NCBI GenBank assembly: GCA_023428755.1
Contig: JAEYWX010000029.1
Span: forward strand, 62,001 to 126,000
Length of the DNA: 64,000 bases
Direction of reading: 5' to 3'
Origin: Bacteroidota bacterium
GTDB lineage: Bacteria > Bacteroidota > Bacteroidia > Chitinophagales > Chitinophagaceae
Part shown: piece after piece, positions 16,576 to 25,213 of the stretch
How positions within the stretch are numbered: position 1 is the first letter of the stretch
How the letters are laid out: each line of letters starts with the position of its first letter
Notes under the pieces: model-generated
Told to the model about the DNA's origin: nothing
Database searches by the model: none
What the model saw: the letters and a program-made list of their open reading frames with translations, nothing else
Program-made: the position numbers and the translations under genes

Positions 16576-17166
16576 ATGAAGATGGCGGGAAAATTATATA
16601 AGCGGCTCGGGGGAAGAAAGCCGGTAGTGGGTAGTCGTAAGTCGTTAGTAGGTGGTGGACTGTCGACTGTGGTCTATCGTCTGTTTTTACTATCGGCTAT
16701 CGTCTTATGGCTATCGGCTTTTGCGATCCATCCTTACTACATGAGTGTAACGGAATTTGAATACAAACCTGCTGAAAAAGAAGTGCAGGTGGCCTGTAAA
16801 ATTTTTACCGACGATCTGGAGGAAACACTGAAATTAACTACAAAACGAAAAGTGGACTTGCTAAATAACGCTGCAAAAACGGAAAACGAACAACTCCTCA
16901 CTACTTATCTGCAGCAACACCTCAAATTACAGCTCGATGGAAAAATAGTGCCCTTGCAAATGATCGGCTATGAGCAGGAAGGTGAAGCTGTATGGATCTA
17001 CCTGTTGGCAAAAAATACAACCGCTTTTAAAACAGCTACTGTGTTCAATGATCTGTTGTACAGCTACAAAGAAGAACAGATCAACATCATTCATTTTAAA
17101 AATGGAGGTGAACGAAAAAGTCATCGTCTCAACTATCCTGCAAAGCAAGTAACATTAAGCTGGTAA
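16576..17166 (+). CDS. DUF6702-family exported protein with a repeat-derived N-terminus
   Basis: 196 residues from the ATG at 16576. An in-frame GTG at 16516 exists, but it would nearly abut the divergent gene. The mature part from residue 55 (HPYYMSVTEFEY) matches DUF6702, small periplasmic beta proteins often next to HupE-like or M1 peptidase genes in this phylum, exactly as here. The N-terminus is odd. Bases 16621-16724 are a low-complexity run of GTAGTCG-like and CTATCGGCTATCG-like words. They encode both a polar stretch and the hydrophobic signal segment (LFLLSAIVLWLSAFA). The repeat therefore seems to supply the export signal. Function unknown. Confidence 0.82.
   Translation: MKMAGKLYKRLGGRKPVVGSRKSLVGGGLSTVVYRLFLLSAIVLWLSAFAIHPYYMSVTEFEYKPAEKEVQVACKIFTDDLEETLKLTTKRKVDLLNNAAKTENEQLLTTYLQQHLKLQLDGKIVPLQMIGYEQEGEAVWIYLLAKNTTAFKTATVFNDLLYSYKEEQINIIHFKNGGERKSHRLNYPAKQVTLSW
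16621..16724 (+). repeat. Low-complexity repeat inside the DUF6702 reading frame
   Basis: A run of GGTAGTGGGTAGTCGTAAGT-like and CTATCGGCTATCG-like words. The same word style appears in intergenic position at 61416-61452. Here it is in frame and supplies the N-terminal signal region of the protein. Confidence 0.6.
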
Positions 17167-17168
17167 AC

Positions 17169-17486
17169 TCAACTGAAAAGACCGAGATAGATTTTTGAGG
17201 AAAGGAACAGAATCACAAAAAGGCAGGCCCACAACATAAAATAATAAATTGTTGATTTTTGTTGAAACCGCATGTGAACTTTATGATCAATGCTACGGGG
17301 CTTTAATTTGGCCTGGGTGATTGGTTTCAGGAGAAGAATATGACTTACCCAACTTTTGAAAATGGAAGTGTTTTTACGTTTTTCATGTTTCTGGTTCAGG
17401 ATTTCATACCCGGCCATCAGCAAAGCACGCAACAGATATACTACTGCAAAGGCAAACAGGCTGGCATAGAGTAAAAGAGGCATCAT
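17169..17486 (-). CDS. Small membrane protein, unknown function
   Basis: 105 residues with two hydrophobic helices, one at the N-terminus (about 4-26) and one near residues 80-100, joined by a very basic loop (QKHEKRKN, KLKPRSIDHK). No family recognised. The gene lies five bases downstream of the DUF2279 gene on the same strand, so it is likely in the same transcript, and ends two bases from the convergent DUF6702 gene. It could be a chance frame, but spacing and helix pattern favour a real gene. Confidence 0.6.
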   Translation of the reverse strand: MMPLLLYASLFAFAVVYLLRALLMAGYEILNQKHEKRKNTSIFKSWVSHILLLKPITQAKLKPRSIDHKVHMRFQQKSTIYYFMLWACLFVILFLSSKIYLGLFS

Positions 17487-17491
17487 GCAAT

Positions 17492-18421
17492 CTAAAATTG
17501 TAAAGGGTTAATTTTTAGCTTGCCATTTGATCTTAGCTCAATGGCAGGAGCCGGCGTTTTAAAATACTGCAACAAAAATAAGGGAGCATTCAATGCCTGC
17601 ACCGAACGGATACGATGCAGATCAGCATCGGGCGACAGATAAAACTGTCGCACCCGCTGAAACGAAGGTATTGGTTTCCCGTTTATTTCTGTTGGGTTTT
17701 GCCTTGCACCGATCATTCCATCGGCACCAATACCGGCCGCCGCATTCAGCCAAACCGGAAACGTACTTTCTGTTTTCATGAATGAGCGAAGGTTGACCGA
17801 TAACCAATAGGTTTGTCCGTTGTAATCTTTCATCAAACGTTCGGCCCATTTAGTACCAAGTAATTTTGGATTGTATTGTGCATACGGCGAAAAGCTGGCC
17901 GAAAATTTTAAACCAATACGTTGTTGTCCCCAGCCATATTGCTGTGCGGCAAACAAACCGGCACCCGATAGATTGGCCAGCATGTCACCGGCTGAAAAAC
18001 CCCAGTCACGGCTAAAGCCATCCATCACTTCTACGATACTTAAAAAGGCAAGTGATGTTAACGCACCGCCAAGGATTGCCTGGTTGGGTTTTACACCGCT
18101 CCACCGTAAAAGGTCGTGTTGCATTACCGAAACATTGTAAGCAGTAGTGGCATGGCCCAGCTTGTCCATCTGCAACCATTCACGGTTATCGTTGAGCAAA
18201 TGAAATTTACTTTTTGGAAATTTTTTGTACCACAAAAAATACAAACCAACAGAAGTGAGTACAAATACAGCCGACTCGGTCCACACTACTTTTTTTAAAC
18301 GGTCAGGACGAAACTGATCACTTGCTGGTAAAAAATATTGCTGTGCACCTGCCTGCTTTACAGTTACAGATGCCAGTACCATTACAAAAAGAAACCGTTT
18401 GATATAGTGTTTTACCGCCAT
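17492..18421 (-). CDS. DUF2279-family protein
   Basis: 309 residues from the ATG at 18421. A longer frame reaches 18460, but the later start gives a proper signal peptide (MAVKHYIKRFLFVM onward, cleavage near AGAQQ). A second hydrophobic segment lies near residue 55. The family hallmark MDKLGHATTAYNV is present, followed by a helix with AFLSIVEVMDGFSRDWGFSAGDMLANLSGA. The second half is beta-rich, possibly membrane-associated. The biochemical role of DUF2279 is unknown. Followed at five bases by a small membrane protein gene. Confidence 0.82.
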   Translation of the reverse strand: MAVKHYIKRFLFVMVLASVTVKQAGAQQYFLPASDQFRPDRLKKVVWTESAVFVLTSVGLYFLWYKKFPKSKFHLLNDNREWLQMDKLGHATTAYNVSVMQHDLLRWSGVKPNQAILGGALTSLAFLSIVEVMDGFSRDWGFSAGDMLANLSGAGLFAAQQYGWGQQRIGLKFSASFSPYAQYNPKLLGTKWAERLMKDYNGQTYWLSVNLRSFMKTESTFPVWLNAAAGIGADGMIGARQNPTEINGKPIPSFQRVRQFYLSPDADLHRIRSVQALNAPLFLLQYFKTPAPAIELRSNGKLKINPLQF

Positions 18422-18608
18422 TGGCTGCTGCAAAATACGGAAGCTGCAGAAAATATCCATTGTTTCTGTTAGAAGCTCTGTTCACGGGAAACAGGTCTGC
18501 ATTTTCTGCTCCCATCTGCACAACAGATGAAAGGATTGCGACGCAAGGAACGATGCGATGAAAAACCGCTGCCGGTATTAAAAAAATAAAACGGCATCGA
18601 AATTACTG

Positions 18609-18639
18609 TTGAAACAAAAGCAGGAGAATGTTACATTTG
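18609..18639 (+). promoter_or_regulatory. Bacteroidota-type promoter for the phosphosugar mutase gene
   Basis: TTG at 18609-18611, 20-base spacer, and an exact -7 box TACATTTG at 18632-18639. The start codon at 18662 lies 22 bases after the box. Confidence 0.65.
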
Positions 18640-18661
18640 ATTTCCTAAAAAATACAACTGT

Positions 18662-20389
18662 ATGCAAGCAACGATTCAGGCCAATGTTGAAAAATGGCTC
18701 TCCGGTAATTTTGAACAATCGGTAAAAGAAGAGATCAAACAACTGCAGCAAAACAATCCCGATGAACTGGCCGATTCGTTTTACCGCAATCTTGAATTTG
18801 GTACCGGCGGTCTGCGTGGTATTATGGGTATTGGTACCAACCGTATGAACAAGTACACTGTAGGAATGGCTACACAGGGTTACGCCAACTATCTCAACAA
18901 AAGTTTTGGACAAGGCAATGTGAAATGTGTGGTGGGGCACGATTGCAGAAACAACAGCCGCCAATTTGCAGAAATTGTATCGGCAGTAATGGCAGCCAAT
19001 GGTATAAAAGTGTATTTGTTTGAAGCATTGCGCCCTACACCTGAGATCAGTTTTGCTATTCGTCATTTGGGTTGCCAGGGTGGAGTGGTTTGTACTGCAT
19101 CGCACAACCCAAAAGAATACAACGGTTACAAAGCGTATTGGAACGATGGCGGACAATTGGTGCCACCGCATGATAAAAACGTTATTATTGAAGTAGATAA
19201 AATTACCGGCGTAGATGAGGTGAAATGGAGTGGGGGCGAAGAGAACATTACCATCATTGGAAAGGAAATGGATGAAGTGTATCTCAATATGGTGAAAAGC
19301 CTGAGTGTGTATCCTGAAGTTTGTAAAGCACAGCACGATTTAAAAATTGTATACACATCGATCCATGGTACTGGTATTACATTGGTGCCGCAAATACTGG
19401 AACGTTTTGGTTTTACCAACGTAACCATTGTGGATGAACAAAAAGAACCCAATGGAAATTTTCCAACAGTTGTGTATCCTAATCCGGAAGAAGCCGAAGC
19501 CATGAACATTGGTTTGCAGAAAGCCAAAGCATTGGATGCAGATATTTTACTGGGTACTGATCCCGACAGTGATCGTGTAGGCATTGCCATCAAAGATCAC
19601 AAAGGAGAGTGGGTGTTGATGAATGGAAACCAAACAGCGGTGCTTGCGTTCAATTATATGATCGAGGCACGGAAAGCCAAAGGCATTAACCAGCCAAACG
19701 ATATGGTGGTGAAAACCATTGTAACAACCGAGATGATTGATGCCATTGCCAAAGCAAGTGATATCAATTGTTACAATGTGCTCACAGGTTTTAAATGGAT
19801 CGCCGAGCTCATCAAAGAAAAGGAGGCTACTGAAAATTATATTATCGGAGGTGAAGAAAGTTATGGGTTGATGATCGGCAGTCAGTTGCGTGATAAAGAT
19901 GCCATTAGTGCCGTTGCCTTGTTATGCGAAATGGCAGCGTATGAAAAAAATAAAGGCCGCAGTTTGTATCAAAAAATGATTGACCTGTATGTGCAGCATG
20001 GATTTTACAAAGAACATCTGATTTCTATTACGAAGAAAGGAATGAACGGACAGGCTGAGATTGCAGCGATGATGCAGGGCTATCGTAATAACACACCAAC
20101 TTCTATTAATGGTTCGGCAGTAGTGCAGTTGCTCGATTATCAATTGCAGAAAGGAAAAAATGTACAAACCGGAGAGGAGTGGACCATCAACTTACCAAAG
20201 AGTAACGTGCTGCAGTTTGTATTGGCCGACGGCAGTAAGATTTCTGCACGCCCGAGTGGAACTGAACCAAAGATCAAATTCTATTTCAGTGTGCATGCAC
20301 CGTTGGATAGAGCAGAAAATTTTGACGCAGTACACGGGCAGTTGATGACACGGATTGATGATATTATTAAGGATATGCAGTTGAAGTAA
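18662..20389 (+). CDS. Phosphoglucomutase/phosphomannomutase (alpha-D-phosphohexomutase)
   Basis: 575-residue cytosolic enzyme that moves a phosphate between C1 and C6 of hexose phosphates, linking glycolysis with glycogen, cell wall and nucleotide-sugar supply. All four family motifs are present: the phosphoserine loop TASHNP (S147), the metal loop GTDPDSDRVG, the sugar-specificity loop GGEESYG, and the phosphate-binding RPSGTEPKIKFY. The length fits the PgcA-like long form. A good promoter precedes it and a terminator follows, so it is probably monocistronic. Exact sugar preference cannot be read from sequence, although the GGEES loop favours glucose. Confidence 0.95.
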   Translation: MQATIQANVEKWLSGNFEQSVKEEIKQLQQNNPDELADSFYRNLEFGTGGLRGIMGIGTNRMNKYTVGMATQGYANYLNKSFGQGNVKCVVGHDCRNNSRQFAEIVSAVMAANGIKVYLFEALRPTPEISFAIRHLGCQGGVVCTASHNPKEYNGYKAYWNDGGQLVPPHDKNVIIEVDKITGVDEVKWSGGEENITIIGKEMDEVYLNMVKSLSVYPEVCKAQHDLKIVYTSIHGTGITLVPQILERFGFTNVTIVDEQKEPNGNFPTVVYPNPEEAEAMNIGLQKAKALDADILLGTDPDSDRVGIAIKDHKGEWVLMNGNQTAVLAFNYMIEARKAKGINQPNDMVVKTIVTTEMIDAIAKASDINCYNVLTGFKWIAELIKEKEATENYIIGGEESYGLMIGSQLRDKDAISAVALLCEMAAYEKNKGRSLYQKMIDLYVQHGFYKEHLISITKKGMNGQAEIAAMMQGYRNNTPTSINGSAVVQLLDYQLQKGKNVQTGEEWTINLPKSNVLQFVLADGSKISARPSGTEPKIKFYFSVHAPLDRAENFDAVHGQLMTRIDDIIKDMQLK

Positions 20390-20410
20390 AGCATTGAAAC
20401 TAAAAGTGAA

Positions 20411-20444
20411 ACGAAAAGCTGCGTCAATTGATGTAGCTTTTCGT
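20411..20444 (+). terminator. Hairpin after the phosphosugar mutase
   Basis: A 12-bp stem (20411-20422 with 20433-20444, one G-T pair) with a 10-nt loop, 21 bases after the stop. The T-run after it is weak. Confidence 0.7.
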
Positions 20445-20486
20445 TATTTGAAATATAGATTCACAAGGTTGGCAGTAACCTAATTA

Positions 20487-21536
20487 ATGAATATGCATAA
20501 AGTATTTTTCACACTCACAATAGTATTACTGGCGCTTTTTACTACCGGCGGTTGTAAAAAAAACAAGTCGGTAGAAGAAGTGCCCGAGCCGCCCGTTGCA
20601 CAAACCGGTTTTGCAAAAGGGGCAGACATCGGCTGGATCACTGAAATGGAAGCAGCCGGTAAAAAATTCTACAATGCGGCAGGAGTAGAAACAGAATGTT
20701 TTACGTTGATGAAATCACTCGGCATGAATACGATCCGTTTACGAGTGTGGGTAAATCCAAGTCCAGCATGGAACAACGCTGCCGATGTGGTAGCAAAAGC
20801 AGTGCGTGCAAAAAATCTCGGTATGCGTGTGATGATCGATTTTCATTACAGCGATTCATGGGCCGATCCGGGCAAGCAAACAAAACCTGCTGCATGGTCT
20901 GCAATGAACTTTACTGAACTGAAAACGGCCTTGGCAACACATACAACCGATGTATTACATCAATTAAAAACAGCAGACGTTACACCGGAATGGGTACAGG
21001 TGGGTAACGAAACCAACGACGGAATGTTGTGGCCCGATGGAAAAGCATCAACCAACATGGCAAATTATGCTCAATTGGTAAATGCAGGATACGATGCAGT
21101 GAAAGCTGTATTTGCTTCAGCAAAAGTGATTGTGCATGTATCAAATGGCTGGGACAATGCTTTGTTTCGATGGAATATTGGCGGGCTCATCAGTAATGGT
21201 GCAAAGTTCGATGTGATTGGTATGTCTTTATATCCTTCTTATGTGGCGGGAGGCTGGGCAAGCGCCAACCAGCAATGTTTCACCAACATGAATGATATGG
21301 TTACACGGTATAACAAAGAAGTGATGGTGGTGGAAGTAGGAATGCCCTGGGATAGTGCGGCTGACTGTAAGTTGTTTATAACGGATCTGATCACAAAAGT
21401 GAAATCGGTAACCAATAACAAAGGGATCGGTGTGTTGTACTGGGAGCCGCAATCGTATGGTGGATGGAAAGGTTATACACTCGGTGCTTTTGATAATAAT
21501 GGAAAGCCCACCATTGCATTGGATGCATTTAAGTAA
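20487..21536 (+). CDS. Arabinogalactan endo-beta-1,4-galactanase, GH53, lipoprotein
   Basis: 349 residues. The lipoprotein signal peptide ends TTGGC, so the enzyme is membrane-anchored in the periplasm or on the cell surface. The rest is one GH53 barrel that cuts beta-1,4-galactan, the side chain of rhamnogalacturonan I. Family signatures include MNTIRLRVWVNP, MIDFHYSDSWADPGKQ, the acid/base E175 in VGNETNDG, and the nucleophile E283 in VVEVGMPW. It is close in sequence to the GH53 half of the next gene, so the two domains are probably paralogues. First of three neighbouring carbohydrate-active genes on this strand, 212 bases before the fusion enzyme. Confidence 0.95.
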   Translation: MNMHKVFFTLTIVLLALFTTGGCKKNKSVEEVPEPPVAQTGFAKGADIGWITEMEAAGKKFYNAAGVETECFTLMKSLGMNTIRLRVWVNPSPAWNNAADVVAKAVRAKNLGMRVMIDFHYSDSWADPGKQTKPAAWSAMNFTELKTALATHTTDVLHQLKTADVTPEWVQVGNETNDGMLWPDGKASTNMANYAQLVNAGYDAVKAVFASAKVIVHVSNGWDNALFRWNIGGLISNGAKFDVIGMSLYPSYVAGGWASANQQCFTNMNDMVTRYNKEVMVVEVGMPWDSAADCKLFITDLITKVKSVTNNKGIGVLYWEPQSYGGWKGYTLGAFDNNGKPTIALDAFK

Positions 21537-21748
21537 AGATGAAATCATAATGGGTAATGCAGCGTAACTGGCATTGGTTGATTAAGATAGTAGTCTTTAA
21601 TCTCTTCATTTGATCATATCAATGATTTTATAACTGCATCAGTTGAACAGTAGTATTCTTATACTGTTTTTATAATTAATAGGATTACAGCTCATTCATT
21701 TCAGAAATGTAACGGAATGCAGTGAAAGCTGGTTAAAGCGAGTATATT

Positions 21749-24700
21749 ATGAAACAACAACAGCTTATTTTTTTTGCAGCAGCATTTTTTGCATGTATTT
21801 GTTCTTTCGCTCAACGCAAACAGGTGAACATCGATGAAAACTGGAAGTTTGCATTTGGCCATGCAGCCAATGCGGAGAAGGATTTTAACTACAGTATTAA
21901 AACTATCTTTTCCAAATCGGGTGGAGCGGCTGGCACTGCCATCGATCCCCGTTTCAATGATAGTGCATGGCGCACACTTGATCTGCCACACGACTGGGCA
22001 GTGGAATTGCCTTTTGTAAAGGTTGATAATTTTGAAGTGGAGAGTCATGGGTACAAACCGGTGGGCGGGTTGTTTCCTGCAACAAGCATTGGCTGGTATC
22101 GCAAACAATTTAAAGTGGAGAAAGCAGATTCAGGTCGCAGGTTTCAATTGCAGTTCGATGGAATTTTTCGTGATGCCAATGTGTGGATCAACGGATTTTA
22201 TCTCGGCAATAACAAGAGCGGTTATGTGGGTGTGAATTATGATGTAACAGACTTTCTCAACTTCGACCGCAGTAATGTGATTGTTGTACGTGTTGATGCT
22301 ACACAATACGAAGGTTGGTTTTACGAAGGTGCGGGCATCTATCGGCATGTGTGGCTCAACAGTTATCCATCTTCACATATTGCAAGCGATGGTGTGTTTG
22401 CTTATGCCAACATCAACGGCAGCAAAGTAACATTGAATGTAGAAACAAGTGTCATCAATGAATATGGTGCTGCAGGAAATTATTCCATCGCTACATATCT
22501 TACCGACAGGGCAGGTAATAAAATAACAGCAGCAAAAGAACATCCGCTTGCACTGAATGTGCTTGAAGAAAAAACAATCAAGCAAACCATAGCTGTCAGC
22601 AATCCCACATTATGGTCATTGGAAAATCCTTATCTCTATCGTGTGATAGTTGAGTTGAAACAAAATGGAAAAGTCATCGATCAGCAGAAACTTCGTTTTG
22701 GTTTTCGAACGATTGATATAAAACCGAACGGAGTTTTTCTAAATGGCAAATACATAAAAATTTATGGCACAAACAATCACCAGGATCATGCAGGTGTAGG
22801 TAGTGCATTGCCCGATTATCTGCAATACTACCGCATTGGTTTGTTGAAGGAGATGGGCGTAAATGCATATCGCACCAGTCACAATGCACCAACGCCTGAA
22901 CTGCTCGATGCATGTGATAGTTTGGGTATGCTGGTGATGGATGAACAACGTTTGCTCAACAGTGGTGCAGAATACATGGATCAGTTTGAACGTTTGGTGA
23001 AGCGTGACCGCAGCCGCACTTCTGTTTTTATGTGGAGCATTGGTAACGAAGAAGGATGGATCCATACCAACTCATTCGGAAAGCGCATTGCAGAAACATT
23101 CATTGCCAAACAAAAGCAACTCGATCCTACACGCACCTGTACGTATGCGGCTGATCTGGCGAATGTGTATAATGGAGTGAATGAAGTAATTCCTGTTCGC
23201 AGTTTTAATTACCGACAGTTTGCCGTGGCCGATTATCATAAAGATCATCCAAATCAACCGATACTTGGTACAGAAATGGGCAGCACCGTTACCACTCGTG
23301 GTGCATTGGAAAAAGATTCTGTTCGTGCATATGTGCCCGATCAGGATATCACTGCGCCATGGTGGGCAAGCCGTGCAGAAGAATGGTGGAAGCTGGCTGC
23401 AACAAATGATTTCTGGTTAGGTGGTTTTATCTGGACGGGTTTTGATTACCGTGGTGAACCAACACCGTACAAATGGCCGAACATCAATTCGCATTTTGGT
23501 GTGATGGATGTGTGCGGCTTTCCGAAAAATATTTATTACTACTATCAAAGCTGGTGGACAGATAAAGATGTGTTGCATATTTCTCCACATTGGAATCATC
23601 GTAACGAGTGGGGACAACCGAAAAAGCAAATTGATGTGTGGGTGAACAGCAATGCAGATAATGTAGAACTCTTTCTCAATGGAAAAAGTTTAGGCAAGAA
23701 GGATATGCCACGCAACGGTCACCTGCAATGGAAAGTAGAATTTGAACCGGGCAAACTGGAAGCCGTTGCATTTAAGAACGGAAGAAGATTAACAAGCAAG
23801 GTTGAAACAACCGGCGTGCCTGTTGAAGTGGTATTAACACCTTACAAAACAACAATGCTGGCTGATGGTAAAGATGCAACAGTGATGAATGTGTCTGTTG
23901 TTGATCGTGAAGGAAGAGAAGTACCCGATGCCAACAACATGATCTACTTTAAAGTGGAAGGCGATGCGAAGATTATTGGTGTAGGCAATGGAGATCCAAG
24001 CAGTCATGAAGCAGATAAATGTGCAGATGGTTTGTGGCAACGCAGTTTGTTCAATGGTAAATGCCAGGTCATTATTCAGTCGGGGAAAAAAGCAGGCATC
24101 TTTAAAGTAGAAGCAAGTGCGAAGAATTTATTTACTGGTTCTACCGATGTAATTACGGTTGATCCTGTAAAAGCAGCAACGATTACCATTGATGAAAAAT
24201 ACAAACTGAAAGGTGAAGCAGCGAAACCAAGAGTAGTTGATCAAATGATCGGTGCTGATATTTCGTTCTTACCTGAACTGGAAGCAAGAGGTATGAAGTT
24301 CTCAGATAAAGGTGTTACTAAAGATGCAATCGAGATCATCAAAGATCATGGCATCAACTATGTGCGTCTGCGCATCTTTCATGATCCGGCGCAGGACAGT
24401 GGTTATTCACCTAAGAAAGGTTTTTGCAATCTGGATTACACCAAGCAAATGGCGAAGCGTGTAAAAGCTGCAGGATTAAAACTGTTGCTCGATTTTCATT
24501 ACAGCGATTACTGGGCCGATCCCGGCAAACAGTACAAACCTGCTGCATGGAAAAATCTTTCGTTTGAAGAGTTGAAGAAAGCCTTGTATGATTATACGAA
24601 GATGGTGATGGAAGAATTGAAAGCGCAAGGAACATCACCAGATATGGTGCAGGTGGGTAACGAAATCAATCATGGTATTGTTTGGCCTGATGGGAATGTG

Positions 24701-25150
24701 GCGAATATGGATCAACTGGCGCAACTCCTTTGTGCAGGTACAGCTGCTGTAAAAGCCGTTGAACCAAAAACACAAATGATGCTGCATGTAGCGTTGGGCG
24801 GACAAAACAATGAATCCGTTTTCTTTATTGATAACATGCTTGCACGTGGTGTTCATTTCGATGTGATTGGTCAATCGTATTATCCAAAATGGCATGGTAC
24901 ATTAGCTGATCTGGAAAATAACCTGAATGATTTGGTTCGCCGTTATAACAAAGATGTGATTGTTGTTGAATACTCTGCATTGAAAGAAGAAGTAAACAAG
25001 ATCGCTTTCAGTTTACCCAATGGAAAAGGAAAGGGCACCTGTATTTGGGAACCACTCAGTACCTGGGAAAAGTTTTTTGACAACGATGGTAAGTCGAATA
25101 AGTATTTAGAGTTGTACGATGAGATGAGTAAAAAGTATTTGAAGCAGTAG
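21749..25150 (+). CDS. Fused GH2 beta-galactosidase and GH53 endo-galactanase
   Basis: 1133 residues with two catalytic modules in one frame. A signal peptide (to SFAQ, about residue 22) is followed by GH2: jelly-roll domain (about 30-200), Ig-like domain (about 205-305), TIM barrel (about 310-590) with acid/base E434 in GNEEGW and nucleophile E509 in LGTEMGS, then two beta domains to about 800. From about residue 830 (MIGADISF) to the end is a GH53 barrel with acid/base E972 (VGNEINHG) and nucleophile E1074 (VVEYSALKE). All four catalytic residues are intact. It should cut galactan internally and release terminal galactose. No frameshift or stop separates the modules and the reading frame is clean across the joint. 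Confidence 0.93.
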   Translation: MKQQQLIFFAAAFFACICSFAQRKQVNIDENWKFAFGHAANAEKDFNYSIKTIFSKSGGAAGTAIDPRFNDSAWRTLDLPHDWAVELPFVKVDNFEVESHGYKPVGGLFPATSIGWYRKQFKVEKADSGRRFQLQFDGIFRDANVWINGFYLGNNKSGYVGVNYDVTDFLNFDRSNVIVVRVDATQYEGWFYEGAGIYRHVWLNSYPSSHIASDGVFAYANINGSKVTLNVETSVINEYGAAGNYSIATYLTDRAGNKITAAKEHPLALNVLEEKTIKQTIAVSNPTLWSLENPYLYRVIVELKQNGKVIDQQKLRFGFRTIDIKPNGVFLNGKYIKIYGTNNHQDHAGVGSALPDYLQYYRIGLLKEMGVNAYRTSHNAPTPELLDACDSLGMLVMDEQRLLNSGAEYMDQFERLVKRDRSRTSVFMWSIGNEEGWIHTNSFGKRIAETFIAKQKQLDPTRTCTYAADLANVYNGVNEVIPVRSFNYRQFAVADYHKDHPNQPILGTEMGSTVTTRGALEKDSVRAYVPDQDITAPWWASRAEEWWKLAATNDFWLGGFIWTGFDYRGEPTPYKWPNINSHFGVMDVCGFPKNIYYYYQSWWTDKDVLHISPHWNHRNEWGQPKKQIDVWVNSNADNVELFLNGKSLGKKDMPRNGHLQWKVEFEPGKLEAVAFKNGRRLTSKVETTGVPVEVVLTPYKTTMLADGKDATVMNVSVVDREGREVPDANNMIYFKVEGDAKIIGVGNGDPSSHEADKCADGLWQRSLFNGKCQVIIQSGKKAGIFKVEASAKNLFTGSTDVITVDPVKAATITIDEKYKLKGEAAKPRVVDQMIGADISFLPELEARGMKFSDKGVTKDAIEIIKDHGINYVRLRIFHDPAQDSGYSPKKGFCNLDYTKQMAKRVKAAGLKLLLDFHYSDYWADPGKQYKPAAWKNLSFEELKKALYDYTKMVMEELKAQGTSPDMVQVGNEINHGIVWPDGNVANMDQLAQLLCAGTAAVKAVEPKTQMMLHVALGGQNNESVFFIDNMLARGVHFDVIGQSYYPKWHGTLADLENNLNDLVRRYNKDVIVVEYSALKEEVNKIAFSLPNGKGKGTCIWEPLSTWEKFFDNDGKSNKYLELYDEMSKKYLKQ

Positions 25151-25213
25151 GTGTAAACAATACTAAAATTGCAGCTAAAAAATTATCAGCAAAAAGCACT
25201 AAACATAGTTTAA

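Noticed and set aside
18578..19336. 252-residue frame on the minus strand
   Set aside because: It overlaps the phosphosugar mutase almost fully, and its His/Phe/Cys-rich composition is typical of an antisense shadow.
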